From: Roseivivax halodurans JCM 10272
Lineage (GTDB): Bacteria > Pseudomonadota > Alphaproteobacteria > Rhodobacterales > Rhodobacteraceae
Assembly: GCF_000521785.1 (NCBI RefSeq)
Contig: NZ_JALZ01000004.1
Location: forward strand, 164,015-228,014
Direction: 5' to 3'
Length of the DNA stretch: 64,000 nt
Under the pieces are notes generated by a model. The model saw only the letters and a program-made list of their open reading frames with translations, made no database searches and was not told where the DNA came from. Both the position numbers and the translations under genes were made by a program. The stretch's first letter is position 1; every line of letters starts with the position of its first letter. Shown here piece by piece: positions 18,329 through 27,796 of the stretch.

Positions 18329-18379
18329 GTTCACGTTATCACGCCGGGGAACCCTAATGACAGCGACAGGAGGCGCGAC

Positions 18380-19888
18380 ATGAGCAGCCCGAACATCCTC
18401 GTGCTGATGGTGGACCAGCTGAACGGCACGCTCTTCCCGGACGGCCCGGCGGACTGGCTGCACATGCCGAACCTGCGCAAGTTGGCGGAGCGCTCGACGC
18501 GCTTCAAGAATGCCTACACCGCCTCGCCTCTCTGTGCGCCGGGCCGCGCCTCGTTCATGTCGGGTCAATTGCCTTCGGTCACGCGCGTCTACGACAACGC
18601 CGCCGAATTCTCCTCGGACATTCCCACCTATGCGCACCACCTGCGGCGGGCGGGGTACCAGACCTGCCTCTCGGGCAAGATGCACTTCGTTGGCCCCGAC
18701 CAGCTCCACGGGTTCGAGGAGCGTCTGACGACCGACATCTACCCGGCCGATTTCGGCTGGACGCCTGACTATCGCAAACCGGGCGAGCGGATCGACTGGT
18801 GGTACCACAATCTCGGTAGCGTGACGGGAGCGGGTGTCGCGGAGATCTCCAACCAGATGGAGTACGACGACGACGTCGCCTATTTCGCGCAGCAGAAGCT
18901 TTACGATCTGGCGCGCGGCCACGATGCGCGTCCGTGGATGCTGACCGTCAGCTTCACGCACCCGCACGACCCTTACGTGGCGCGCCGCAAGTTCTGGGAT
19001 CTCTACGAGGAGTGCGAGCATCTCGCTCCGGAGGTCGGCGCGCTCGGCTACGAGAACCACGACCCGCATTCGCAGCGCATCTTCGATGCCAACGACTGGC
19101 GGAACTTCGAGATCACCGATGAGGACATCGCGCGGTCCCGCCGCGCCTATTACGCCAACATCTCCTATCTCGACGAGAAGGTGGGCGAGATCCTCGACGT
19201 GCTCGACCGCACCCGGCAGGAGGCGATCATCCTCTTCGTGTCGGATCACGGCGACATGCTCGGTGAGCGCGGGCTCTGGTTCAAGATGTCCTTCTACGAC
19301 GGCTCCGCGCGAGTGCCGCTGATGATCTCCGCGCCGGGCATGGAGCCGGGGCTCGTCGAAGAGCCCGTATCGACCATCGATGTCTGTCCGACGCTCTGCG
19401 AGCTCGCCGGCGTGTCCATGGCCGAGGTGATGCCCTGGACCGAGGGCGAGAGCCTCGTGAAGCTGGGGCAGGGCGGGACGCGCCGTTCCCCGGTGGCGAT
19501 GGAGTATGCGGCCGAGGCCTCCAATTCTCCGCTGATCGGATTGCGCGAGGGGCGCTTCAAATACACCAATTGCGCGCTCGATCCCGAGCAGCTCTTCGAT
19601 CTCGAGGCCGACCCGCACGAATTGGCGAACCTCGCCGAGGACGACGCGCACGCCCAGACCCTCGAGCGATTCCGCGAGATGGCGGCCTTGCGCTGGGATC
19701 TGGAACGCTTCGATGCGGAGGTCCGGCAGAGCCAGGCGCGGCGGTGGGTGGTCTACGATGCGTTGCGGCAGGGCGGGTATTACCCCTGGGATTTCCAGCC
19801 GCTTCAGAAGGCCTCCGAGCGGTATATGCGCAATCACATGGATCTGAACGTCGTCGAGGAAAGCCAGCGCTTCCCGCGCGGCGAGTGA
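18380..19888 (+). CDS. betC: Choline-sulfatase
   Basis: A 502-residue type I sulfatase that hydrolyses choline-O-sulfate to choline and sulfate. The active-site motif SPLCAPGRASFMSGQ carries Cys52, to be converted to formylglycine, in the C-x-P-x-R context. Metal ligands appear in LMVDQ near the N-terminus and FVSDHGDMLGERG near residue 290. The C-terminal choline-sulfatase extension (VVYDALRQGGYYPWDFQP...YMRNHMDLN) is present and separates it from general sulfatases. The ATG at 18380 has ACAGGAGG 6 bases upstream. It is the first gene of the bet cluster, directly behind the BetI-type palindrome. Sulfatase-maturing enzyme is encoded elsewhere. Confidence 0.94.
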   Translation: MSSPNILVLMVDQLNGTLFPDGPADWLHMPNLRKLAERSTRFKNAYTASPLCAPGRASFMSGQLPSVTRVYDNAAEFSSDIPTYAHHLRRAGYQTCLSGKMHFVGPDQLHGFEERLTTDIYPADFGWTPDYRKPGERIDWWYHNLGSVTGAGVAEISNQMEYDDDVAYFAQQKLYDLARGHDARPWMLTVSFTHPHDPYVARRKFWDLYEECEHLAPEVGALGYENHDPHSQRIFDANDWRNFEITDEDIARSRRAYYANISYLDEKVGEILDVLDRTRQEAIILFVSDHGDMLGERGLWFKMSFYDGSARVPLMISAPGMEPGLVEEPVSTIDVCPTLCELAGVSMAEVMPWTEGESLVKLGQGGTRRSPVAMEYAAEASNSPLIGLREGRFKYTNCALDPEQLFDLEADPHELANLAEDDAHAQTLERFREMAALRWDLERFDAEVRQSQARRWVVYDALRQGGYYPWDFQPLQKASERYMRNHMDLNVVEESQRFPRGE

Positions 19889-19908
19889 GGGCGGCGACAC
19901 AAAAGAAT

Positions 19909-19924
19909 ATTCGAAACGTCGAAT
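19909..19924. promoter_or_regulatory. Short palindrome between betC and the BCCT-like gene
   Basis: ATTCGA-AACG-TCGAAT, with perfect 6-base arms, lies 20 bases after the betC stop and about 100 bases before the next gene, in a locally AT-rich patch. It differs from the BetI-type site. It could be an operator for an internal promoter, or chance. Confidence 0.25.
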
Positions 19925-20022
19925 GAGCGACCTAGAAAGAGGCGGGTGCGAAAGGCCGCGCTGCCAGATGCGGTCGACATAGCGAGAAAGACAGAAACGC
20001 GAACAAGAACAAGGGAAGACGT

Positions 20023-21210
20023 ATGACCTACCTGATTTCGGTCGGCATCCTGATGGCCTTCACGTTGGTCATCATATGCACCGTGAAGTGGTGGAACCTG
20101 CGCCTGATCGGGCCAACCCCCGTGCCGCATTACGTCTTTATCGCGATCCTCTTCACGTCTGGACTCGATGTGGGGCTGATCATGTTCCCGCTCGCCTTCG
20201 ATTTCCCGCTCTATGCCGATACCGAGGCGAACCCGGCCTATTCCTTCACCAATCCGCTGGCGCTCGAATTCGGCTTCTGGGGCTTCCTCATTTGGGCCTT
20301 CTACTTTCTCACGGCCTTTTACTTCTGCGCCATCGAGCCACGGGTCGAGTTCTTCAAGAAGCCGCTCGTGCGGCTCGTGAACAACGTGGTGATCGTAACC
20401 ACCTGCGCCTTCACCGGCTCGCTCTTCCTCGTCTACCTGCCCTTTTACCTGCCGGGGATCGGCGACGGAGAGACGGTGGTGGCAACCTTCTACGTCATCG
20501 TCTTCGCGGTGATCCTCGCCGCCGCCTACAGCTCGACCGACATCAAGTACGTGAAGGTCCTGTCCGTCGGCTCTTCCGCGCTCTTCCTGGCTCTGATCGC
20601 CTTCCTGTGGATCTACGCGGGCATCTCGCCCGGCGAATTCGGCGAGTCGATCGCCCATATCGGCGGCTACTTCGGCAATCTCCACCGCTTCGTTCTGCCG
20701 GTGACCGAGTACCACGAGTTCTACCTCTTCTGGTGGTTCGCATGGTCCATCATGATCGGTCAGTTCACCTCGCGCTTCGTGGGCGGCATGAAGACCCAGC
20801 ACATGCTCGCGGCCCTGATGATCGTCCCCTCGATCCCGCTCGCGATCTGGTTCTCGGTGCTTTTCTACTATTACGAGGCCGGCATCTCGACCGAGGGCTT
20901 CGTCAACATCGCCATGGTGATCGTCGGCACGACCTTCGTGATCAACTCGCTCGACTCGCTGATCCGGCTCTACACCGACAATCTCGACCTCACGACCGAG
21001 CGGTTCGGCAAGTGGAAATACGTGGCGGGCAACACCGCGGTGCTCTTCCTGCTGACGCTGCTCTTCAAGAGCCAGTGGCTCCAGATCGAGTGGATCGGCG
21101 GCATCGTGATCGCCCTCTACGTCTCGGTGCTGGTCTACATCGCCATGCGCGCGCAGCACGTCGTGTCGGACCCCAAGGGCACCTACAAGAAACCGGCGCT
21201 CGACCTCTGA
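20023..21210 (+). CDS. Short, divergent BCCT-like transporter of the bet cluster
   Basis: A 395-residue polytopic membrane protein. Line-by-line comparison with the 549-residue BCCT carrier at 49858 shows corresponding blocks. VKWWNLRLIGPTPVPHYVFIAILF, GLDVGLIMF and FYLFWWFAWSIMIGQFTSRF correspond to the TM2-TM3 loop, the glycine-rich TM3 and the Trp-rich TM8 signature WAWWISWSPFVGMFIAR. It begins inside what would be TM2 of the longer carrier and lacks TM1, so it is about 150 residues shorter. The glycine stretch reads GLDVG instead of GMGIG. Its place between betC and betB implies uptake of choline, choline sulfate or betaine. The family assignment is by eye; substrate is inferred. Confidence 0.65.
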   Translation: MTYLISVGILMAFTLVIICTVKWWNLRLIGPTPVPHYVFIAILFTSGLDVGLIMFPLAFDFPLYADTEANPAYSFTNPLALEFGFWGFLIWAFYFLTAFYFCAIEPRVEFFKKPLVRLVNNVVIVTTCAFTGSLFLVYLPFYLPGIGDGETVVATFYVIVFAVILAAAYSSTDIKYVKVLSVGSSALFLALIAFLWIYAGISPGEFGESIAHIGGYFGNLHRFVLPVTEYHEFYLFWWFAWSIMIGQFTSRFVGGMKTQHMLAALMIVPSIPLAIWFSVLFYYYEAGISTEGFVNIAMVIVGTTFVINSLDSLIRLYTDNLDLTTERFGKWKYVAGNTAVLFLLTLLFKSQWLQIEWIGGIVIALYVSVLVYIAMRAQHVVSDPKGTYKKPALDL

Positions 21211-21263
21211 GCGCCAGCGGCCCCGGTTCCGGCCGGGGCGGGACTTCCTGAAACGAGAGAGAC

Positions 21264-22715
21264 ATGCAGACACAGCCGACTGCCAGCCATTTCGTCGATG
21301 GCGAATACATCGAGGACACCGCCGGAGAGAAGATCGAGGTGATCTATCCCGCCACCGGCGAGGTGATCGCGACCGTATACGCGGCAACCGAGGCCGTGAT
21401 CGACCGCGCGCTCGACAGCGCGGTGAGGGCCCAGGCCGAATGGGCGAAGATATCCCCGCGCGAGCGCGGCCGGGTCCTCACGCGAGCCTCTCAGATCATG
21501 CGCGAGCGCAACCGGGAGCTTTCCGAGCTCGAGACCATGGATACCGGCAAGCCGCTCCAGGAGACGCTCGTCGCCGATGCGACCTCGGGCGCGGATGCGC
21601 TCGAGTATTTCGGCGGCATCGCCGCGGGCCTCACCGGAGAGCACATCCCGCTCGGCGAGGACTGGGCCTACACGATCCGCGAGCCTCTCGGCGTCTGCGC
21701 GGGGATCGGGGCGTGGAACTACCCGACCCAGATCGCCTGCTGGAAGGCCGGTCCGGCGCTCGCCTGCGGCAACGCGATGGTCTTCAAGCCCTCCGAGACG
21801 ACTCCGCTCTGCACGCTGAAGGTGGCCGAGATCCTTGTCGAGGCGGGCCTGCCGGCGGGGCTCTTCAACGTCGTGCAGGGCATGGGGCCCGTGGGCGCCG
21901 CGCTGACGACGGATCCGCGCGTCGCGAAGGTGTCGCTGACGGGCTCCGCGCCGACCGGGCGCAAGGTCTATTCCTCGGCGGCGGAGCACATGAAGCACGT
22001 CACCATGGAGCTTGGCGGCAAGTCCCCGATGCTGGTCTTCGACGACGCCGATCTCGACGACGCAGTCGGCGGCGCGATCATGGGCAACTTCTACTCTTCG
22101 GGGCAGATCTGCACCAACGGCACGCGGGTCTTCGTCCAGAAGGGGCTCCGCGAGGCCTTCGTCGATCGCATGGCCGAGCGGATGAAGGACGCGGTGATCG
22201 GCGATCCGCTCGACGAGGGCACGAATTTCGGGCCGATGGTCTCCGCGACGCAGATCGGGATCGTGGAGCGCTACCTCGAGATCGCCGAGAAGGAAGGCGC
22301 GCGCCGCGTCGTAGGGGGCGAACGTCTCGACCGGCCGGGCTACTGGCTGACGCCCGCGCTCTTCGACGGCGTGACCGACGACATGACCATGGCGCGCGAA
22401 GAGATCTTCGGGCCGGTCCTGTCGGTGCTCGAGTTCGAGACCGAGGAAGAGGGCATTGCCCGCGCCAACGCCACGGAGTTCGGCCTCGCGGCGGGTGTCT
22501 TCACCAAAGACATCTCGCGGGCGCACCGGGTGATCGGCCAGCTGCGTGCAGGCACGTGCTTCATCAACTCCTACAACGACGCGCCGGTCGAGATGCCGTT
22601 TGGCGGCGTGAAGATGTCGGGGGTCGGCCGCGAGAACGCCAAGGCGGCGATCGAGCATTACAGCCAGGTGAAGTCCGTCTACGTGCGGATGGGCCGGATG
22701 GAAGCGCCCTTCTGA
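21264..22715 (+). CDS. betB: Betaine aldehyde dehydrogenase
   Basis: This 483-residue NAD(P)-dependent aldehyde dehydrogenase oxidises betaine aldehyde to glycine betaine, the second step of osmoprotectant synthesis. The active site shows Glu249 in [10 protein letters not shown] and the nucleophile Cys283 in [14 protein letters not shown]. The N-terminal [13 protein letters not shown] and the cofactor loop [22 protein letters not shown] match BetB. The ATG follows GAAACGAGAGAG, a purine-rich ribosome site. It lies 53 bases after the BCCT-like gene and is probably in the same transcript. Confidence 0.95.
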   Translation: MQTQPTASHFVDGEYIEDTAGEKIEVIYPATGEVIATVYAATEAVIDRALDSAVRAQAEWAKISPRERGRVLTRASQIMRERNRELSELETMDTGKPLQETLVADATSGADALEYFGGIAAGLTGEHIPLGEDWAYTIREPLGVCAGIGAWNYPTQIACWKAGPALACGNAMVFKPSETTPLCTLKVAEILVEAGLPAGLFNVVQGMGPVGAALTTDPRVAKVSLTGSAPTGRKVYSSAAEHMKHVTMELGGKSPMLVFDDADLDDAVGGAIMGNFYSSGQICTNGTRVFVQKGLREAFVDRMAERMKDAVIGDPLDEGTNFGPMVSATQIGIVERYLEIAEKEGARRVVGGERLDRPGYWLTPALFDGVTDDMTMAREEIFGPVLSVLEFETEEEGIARANATEFGLAAGVFTKDISRAHRVIGQLRAGTCFINSYNDAPVEMPFGGVKMSGVGRENAKAAIEHYSQVKSVYVRMGRMEAPF

Positions 22716-22758
22716 GGTCCCTCGCCGCGCGGCCCCGTCCCGGGAACGGTGCGCGCCG

Positions 22759-22772
22759 GGCGGCCGGCCGCC
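22759..22772. repeat. GC palindrome between betB and betA
   Basis: GGCGGCCGGCCGCC is a perfect 14-base palindrome within a 211-base betB-betA spacer made almost entirely of G and C. Nearby GGGGCC and GGCCCC blocks (22780-22803) could also pair. It may attenuate or process the betB-betA message; there is no T run. Confidence 0.35.
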
Positions 22773-22926
22773 GGGCGTAGGGGCCGCAAGCCCCGGGGCC
22801 CCGCGCGGCGCAAGGTCAGGTGTTGGATCGGGGTTCGCAAGCCTCGGGAAGGAGCGCGGCGTCGCAGGGCGGCCCGGCGGTCCTCCCCGAGCACCGCGGG
22901 TCCCCCGCGAGTTGGAGATGTGAGAC

Positions 22927-24567
22927 ATGGAAGCGGATTACGTCATCGTCGGTGCCGGGAGCGCGGGATGCGCCATGGCCTATCGTCTGGTCGAGGCCGG
23001 GAAGTCGGTCATCGTCATCGAGTACGGCGGCTGGGACGGCGGCCCGTTCATCAACATGCCGGGGGCGCTGAGCTACCCGATGAACATGTCGATCTACGAC
23101 TGGGGCTACCAGTCCGAACCCGAGCCGCATCTCGGAGGCCGTCAGCTCGCGGCGCCGCGCGGCAAGGTGATCGGCGGCTCGTCGTCGATCAACGGCATGG
23201 TCTATGTCCGCGGCCATGCGATGGATTACGACCATTGGCGCGATCAGGGCGCCGACGGTTGGGGCTACGCGGACGTTCTGCCGTATTTCAAGCGGATGGA
23301 GACCTCGCATGGCGGCCAGAAGGGATGGCGCGGCACCGACGGGCCGCTCCACATCAGCCGCGGCAAGCGCGACAACCCGCTGACCCAGGCCTTCGTCGAG
23401 GCTGGCCGAGAGGCCGGATACGAGACCACGGCGGATTACAACGGCGAGAAGCAGGAAGGCTTCGGACCGATGGAAGCGACCATCCACCGCGGCGCGCGCT
23501 GGTCCGCCGCGCAGGCCTATCTGCGCCCCGCGCAGAAGAAGGGCGCCGTCCTTCATAAGGGCATGGTCACAAAGGTGGTGATCGAAGAGGGGCGCGCAAC
23601 CGGCGTCGAGGTCGAGCGCGGGGGCAGTCGCGAGACGATCCGCGCGCGCGCCGAGGTCATCCTCTCGGCCTCGGCCTTCAACACGCCGAAGCTGCTGATG
23701 CTGTCGGGCGTCGGGCCGGCCGCCCATCTCGCCGAGCACGGGATCGATGTCGTCGCGGACCGGCCGGGTGTCGGCGCGAACCTCCAGGACCATCTCGAGC
23801 TCTACATCCAGATGGCGGCGACGCAGCCCGTCAGCCTCTTCAAGTACTGGAACCTGCTCGGCAAGGCCTATGTGGGCGCGCGCTGGCTGCTGACGCGGAC
23901 GGGTCCGGGGGCGTCGAACCAGTTCGAGAGCGCCGCCTTCATCCGCTCCCGCCCGGGCGTGCAATACCCGGACATCCAGTACCACTTCCTGCCGATGGCC
24001 GTGCGCTACGACGGGCAGGCGGCGGCCGAGGGGCACGGCTTCCAGGCCCATGTGGGACCGATGCGATCGGCCTCGCGCGGGTCGGTCACGCTGCGCTCGG
24101 CGCGCGCCGAGGATTCCCCGAAGATCCTCTTCAACTACATGAGCGACGCGAAGGATTGGGAGGATTTCCGCACCTGCATCCGCCTCACGCGCGAGATCTT
24201 CGAGCAGCCCGCCTTTGCGCCTTACGCCGGCCACGAGATCCAGCCCGGCTCGGACGCGCAATCCGACGAGGCTCTGGACGACTTCATCCGCGAGCATGTC
24301 GAAAGCGCCTACCACCCCTGTGGCACGGCCCGGATGGGGCGGCGGGACGATCCGACCGCGGTGGTCGATCCAGAGGGCCGGGTCATTGGCGTCGACGCGC
24401 TGCGCGTGGCCGACAGCTCGATCTTTCCGCGGATCACCAACGGCAATCTCAACGGCCCCTCGATCCTCGTGGGCGAAAAGATGGCCGACCACGTCCTCGG
24501 ACGCAGCCTGCCCCCGGAGAACTCGGAGCCTTGGGTGCATCCGGAGTGGGAGAGCAAACAACGCTGA
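22927..24567 (+). CDS. betA: Choline dehydrogenase
   Basis: A 546-residue FAD-dependent GMC oxidoreductase that oxidises choline to betaine aldehyde and passes electrons to the membrane respiratory chain. The N-terminal dinucleotide fold reads [18 protein letters not shown]. The GMC signatures [14 protein letters not shown] and [17 protein letters not shown] follow. The catalytic His463 is in [10 protein letters not shown], near the C-terminus. TTGGAGATG lies before the ATG. It is the last gene of the bet cluster, separated from betB by a GC-palindromic spacer. The order betC-transporter-betB-betA differs from the betI-betC-betB-betA order known in rhizobia. Confidence 0.95.
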   Translation: MEADYVIVGAGSAGCAMAYRLVEAGKSVIVIEYGGWDGGPFINMPGALSYPMNMSIYDWGYQSEPEPHLGGRQLAAPRGKVIGGSSSINGMVYVRGHAMDYDHWRDQGADGWGYADVLPYFKRMETSHGGQKGWRGTDGPLHISRGKRDNPLTQAFVEAGREAGYETTADYNGEKQEGFGPMEATIHRGARWSAAQAYLRPAQKKGAVLHKGMVTKVVIEEGRATGVEVERGGSRETIRARAEVILSASAFNTPKLLMLSGVGPAAHLAEHGIDVVADRPGVGANLQDHLELYIQMAATQPVSLFKYWNLLGKAYVGARWLLTRTGPGASNQFESAAFIRSRPGVQYPDIQYHFLPMAVRYDGQAAAEGHGFQAHVGPMRSASRGSVTLRSARAEDSPKILFNYMSDAKDWEDFRTCIRLTREIFEQPAFAPYAGHEIQPGSDAQSDEALDDFIREHVESAYHPCGTARMGRRDDPTAVVDPEGRVIGVDALRVADSSIFPRITNGNLNGPSILVGEKMADHVLGRSLPPENSEPWVHPEWESKQR

Positions 24568-24642
24568 GATTGATCGACGTCAAGGCGCGCGGGGCGGCCC
24601 GTGGGCAGGGTCGGGGCACGCACAACTCCCGGAGGAGCCCCG

Positions 24643-24888
24643 ATGTCCCACACCCCGCACCGCCTTGCCGACGATTTCCCGGAATTCCGAGCCCGCATCG
24701 CCGAGCTGAGGGAGAGCGACCGTCATTTCGCGCGCCTCGCCGAGGATTACGAGGCCGTGAACGACGAGATCCATCTCTCCGAGATCAATGTCCATCCGCT
24801 CGAGGACCTTGCCGAGGTCCTGAAACGCAAGGAACGGGGGGCGCTCAAGGATGCGATCTACGCGATGCTCAGCCGCGCGCCGGCCTGA
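24643..24888 (+). CDS. DUF465 (YdcH) family protein
   Basis: An 81-residue helical protein of the DUF465/YdcH family (function unknown). The family pattern is seen in FRARIAELRESDRHFARLAEDYEAVNDEIH followed by LKRKERGALKDAIYAML. The ATG at 24643 has GGAGGAG 6 bases upstream, and the longer frame is unnecessary. The last 20 bases overlap the 3' end of the convergent glutathione peroxidase gene. Confidence 0.85.
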   Translation: MSHTPHRLADDFPEFRARIAELRESDRHFARLAEDYEAVNDEIHLSEINVHPLEDLAEVLKRKERGALKDAIYAMLSRAPA

Positions 24889-25402
24889 GCATCGCCTCGA
24901 TCGGGCCGGTGATGGCCGAGGAGAGCGGCTCGGTCACCGAGCCCCAGCTGCCCGCAAGAGCGCCGTCGGGCCCGATCAGCACTTTGTGGAAGTTCCAGCC
25001 GGGCTCCACACCCTCGGCTTCGGCCAGCCAGCGGTAAAACGGGTGCGCCGCTTCTCCGCGGACGCTCGTGATCGTCGTCATCGGTAGGTCGAGCCCGAAG
25101 GTCATCTCGCAGTAATCCTTGACCGCCTCGTCGCTGGACAGCTCCTGCCTGAAGTCGTTCGACGGCACGGCGAGGACGATCAGCCCCCGGTCGCGGTACC
25201 GGTCGTAGAGCGCCTGCAGCGCATCGTATTGCGGGGTGAAGGCGCAGCGGCTCGCGGTGTTCACGACAAGGACCGGACGTCCCTCCCATTCGGCGCTGTC
25301 TATCGTGCCGCCGTCGATCGAGGGGAAGGTGAACCGCTCCAGGGCCGCGGCCGGAAGTGTGGAGGCGAGCGCGATCGCGAGCGCTGCGAAAATGCGGAAC
25401 AT
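24869..25402 (-). CDS. Periplasmic glutathione peroxidase family protein
   Basis: A 177-residue thioredoxin-fold peroxidase, probably exported, because residues 1-20 are a classical Sec signal ending in LPAAALE. The catalytic Cys53 lies in NTASRCAFTPQY. The WNFHKVLIGPDG motif carrying the active-site Trp and Asn is near residue 135. It would reduce hydroperoxides with a thiol partner, likely a thioredoxin-like protein instead of glutathione in the periplasm. The family is usually cytoplasmic, so the signal peptide is notable. The gene is convergent with DUF465 and overlaps its 3' end by 20 bases. Confidence 0.87.
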   Translation of the reverse strand: MFRIFAALAIALASTLPAAALERFTFPSIDGGTIDSAEWEGRPVLVVNTASRCAFTPQYDALQALYDRYRDRGLIVLAVPSNDFRQELSSDEAVKDYCEMTFGLDLPMTTITSVRGEAAHPFYRWLAEAEGVEPGWNFHKVLIGPDGALAGSWGSVTEPLSSAITGPIEAMLRPARG

Positions 25403-25520
25403 CTGTACGGTCTCCTGTCGTTCACCCTGAATTAGGGCGTGGGGGCGGGCCGTCCGTCCACCTCTTCACGAGACACGGTGTCGCAGGGTAGAATGTTTCA
25501 TCCTGTGCGGGAGACAGATC

Positions 25521-25790
25521 ATGGCCGGAGGCTGGAGCCGCGACTGCGCGGTGAACGAACAGATCGAGGCGTCGATCAGCGACGAGCTTGAGCGCATGCG
25601 CACGCAGAAGCGGCCCGTGGGCAAAAGCCTGACCCATTGCGCGGAATGCGAGGAGCCGATCCCCGAGAAGCGCCGCGCCGCCATCCCGGGCGTGAAGCTC
25701 TGCATCGACTGCCAGCAGGAGCGGGACGGCCGGAAGACAGCACGCGGCGGGATCAACCGCCGCGGCTCGAAGGATTCCCAGCTGAAGTGA
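25521..25790 (+). CDS. DksA/TraR-type zinc-finger protein (YbiI-like)
   Basis: An 89-residue protein with the TraR/DksA C4 zinc finger C-x2-C...C-x2-C (HCAECEEPIPEKRR then KLCIDCQQE). The N-terminus MAGGWSRDCAVNEQIEASISDELERMR resembles YbiI and phage TraR proteins, which lack the long coiled coil of DksA. It could bind RNA polymerase through the secondary channel. The gene stands alone between gpx and the convergent pepF. Cys9 in the N-terminal segment is not one of the four zinc ligands. Confidence 0.82.
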   Translation: MAGGWSRDCAVNEQIEASISDELERMRTQKRPVGKSLTHCAECEEPIPEKRRAAIPGVKLCIDCQQERDGRKTARGGINRRGSKDSQLK

Positions 25791-25849
25791 TCTGCCGCAT
25801 GCGGGCGGATGCGACCGCCCGCTGGGGCGAACGAGGCGCGCCTCGGTCT

Positions 25850-27676
25850 TCAGTCTTCCATCGCTTCCAGCTCGTCGATGAAGCCCTCGATCATCGATAG
25901 TCCCTTGTTCCAGAACTCGGGATCGGTCGCGTCGAGACCGAACGGCGCCAGCAGATCCTTGTGGTGCTTCGAGCCGCCCGCCTTGAGCATGTCGAAGTAC
26001 TTCGCCTGAAAGCCCTCGGGCCGCTCGCGGTACTCCGCATAGAGCGCGTTCACGAGCCCGTCACCGAAGGCATAGGCATAGACGTAGAACGGCGTATGCA
26101 CGAAGTGCGGGATGTAGGCCCAGAAGGTCTCGTAGCCGTCCATGAAGTCGAAGGCGGGCCCGAGGCTTTCGCCCTGAACGCTCATCCAGAGCGCATTGAT
26201 GTCGTCGGGGGTCAGCTCTCCGCCCCGGCGCGCCTCGTGCAGCTTACACTCGAAGTCGTAGAAGGCGATCTGCCGCACCACGGTATTGATCATGTCCTCG
26301 ACCTTGCCGGCGAGGAGGACCTTCCTCTCGGCCGGGTCCGTGGCATTGGCCAGCATGCGCTGGAAGGTCAGCATCTCGCCGAAGACGGAGGCCGTCTCCG
26401 CCAGGGTGAGCGGCGTGTTCGCCAGCATCTCGCCCTGTCCCGCGGCGAGGACCTGGTGCACGCCGTGACCGAGCTCGTGCGCGAGCGTCATCACGTCGCG
26501 CGGTTTGCCGAGGTAGTTCAGCATCACGTACGGATGCACGTCCGTCACCGTCGGGTGCGCGAACGCCCCCGGCGCCTTGCCCGGGGTGACTGCGGCATCG
26601 ATCCAACCCTTGTCGAAGAACGGCTGCGCGATCTCGGCCATGTGCGGGTCGAACTCGGAATAGGCGTTCATCACCGTCTCGCGCGCCTCGGTCCAGTTGA
26701 CCACGCGGTCAGAGGACATTGGCAGCGGCGCGTTGCGGTCCCAGACCTGCATCCGGTCGAGGCCCATCCACTTGCGCTTCAGCTCGTAATAGCGGTGCGA
26801 GAGGCGGGGATAGGCGTCAACGACCGCGTTGCGCAGCGCCTCGACCACCTCGGGCTCGACGTCGTTCGAGAGGTGCCGTCCGGTCTGCGGCGTCGGCATC
26901 CCGCGCCAGCGGTCGAGGATCTCCTTCTCCTTCGCGGAGGTGTTGTGCACGCGCGAGAAGGTGCGGATGTTGTTGGTGAAGACCGACGCCAGCGCCCGGG
27001 CGGACGCTTCGCGCGTGTCGCGGTTCTGCTCCGTCAGACCGTTCAGGGTCGCCTCGATGCCCTGCACCTCGCCGTTGACCTCGAATTCGAGGCCCGCGAT
27101 CGTCTCGTCGAAGAGCCGCTCCCAGGCGTCGCCCACGACGCCCATGTCGTGGAGGAACTTCTCGAGCTCGTCCGACAGCTGGTAGGGCTTCATCGCCCGG
27201 ACGCGGTCGAAGGCGGGCTTGTAGCGCGCCAGCTCGTCGCTCTCGGCGAAAAGCGCGGCATAGGCATCGTCCTCGATCCGGTTCAGCTCGAGCGAGAAGA
27301 AGACCAGCGGGGTCGTGTAGACCGTAATCTTCTCCTGCATGTCCGAGAGAAGCTTCGTGCGCGCCGGATCGGTCGTGTTCTGGTAATAGCGCAGACCGAC
27401 ATAGGACATGATCCGGCCGGCGATGTTCTCGATCTTCTCGTGCCGCTGCACCATCTCGAGAAATCCTGCGGCGTCGAGATCGGCAATCTTTCCCTCGTAA
27501 TCGGCGGCGAACCTCTGGCACGCATCCTCGAGCCAGTCGAGATCACGCTTCAGCTCGGGCGCGTCGGGGGCGGCGTAGAGATCGGTCAGGTCCCATTCGG
27601 GCAGGTCACCCAGATCGCGGCCGCCTTCGGTCGCGTTCACGTCGAAGAGCGGGCGGGGCGTATGGGCAAGCGACAT
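25850..27676 (-). CDS. pepF: Oligoendopeptidase F (M3 family)
   Basis: A 608-residue cytoplasmic zinc metallopeptidase that degrades oligopeptides of about 7-17 residues. The zinc motif LAHELGHGVHQ near residue 397 is intact and the third ligand Glu is in LAETASVFGEM. The N-terminal oligopeptidase-F domain precedes it. The open frame extends 14 codons upstream of the chosen ATG at 27676. That ATG is preceded by AACGAGGATC on its strand and starts MSLAHTPRPLFD, which looks natural. It is convergent to the DksA-like gene. Confidence 0.93.
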   Translation of the reverse strand: MSLAHTPRPLFDVNATEGGRDLGDLPEWDLTDLYAAPDAPELKRDLDWLEDACQRFAADYEGKIADLDAAGFLEMVQRHEKIENIAGRIMSYVGLRYYQNTTDPARTKLLSDMQEKITVYTTPLVFFSLELNRIEDDAYAALFAESDELARYKPAFDRVRAMKPYQLSDELEKFLHDMGVVGDAWERLFDETIAGLEFEVNGEVQGIEATLNGLTEQNRDTREASARALASVFTNNIRTFSRVHNTSAKEKEILDRWRGMPTPQTGRHLSNDVEPEVVEALRNAVVDAYPRLSHRYYELKRKWMGLDRMQVWDRNAPLPMSSDRVVNWTEARETVMNAYSEFDPHMAEIAQPFFDKGWIDAAVTPGKAPGAFAHPTVTDVHPYVMLNYLGKPRDVMTLAHELGHGVHQVLAAGQGEMLANTPLTLAETASVFGEMLTFQRMLANATDPAERKVLLAGKVEDMINTVVRQIAFYDFECKLHEARRGGELTPDDINALWMSVQGESLGPAFDFMDGYETFWAYIPHFVHTPFYVYAYAFGDGLVNALYAEYRERPEGFQAKYFDMLKAGGSKHHKDLLAPFGLDATDPEFWNKGLSMIEGFIDELEAMED

Positions 27677-27796
27677 GCGGATCCTCGTTGTTCTGTTCCC
27701 GTCACATAGGGAGCGCATGCCCGGTTTGGCAACCTCGGGCCACGTCGGAACCCCGGCGATGACCCGCAGTGACCCAAGCGCGGCATCGCCGCCGGG

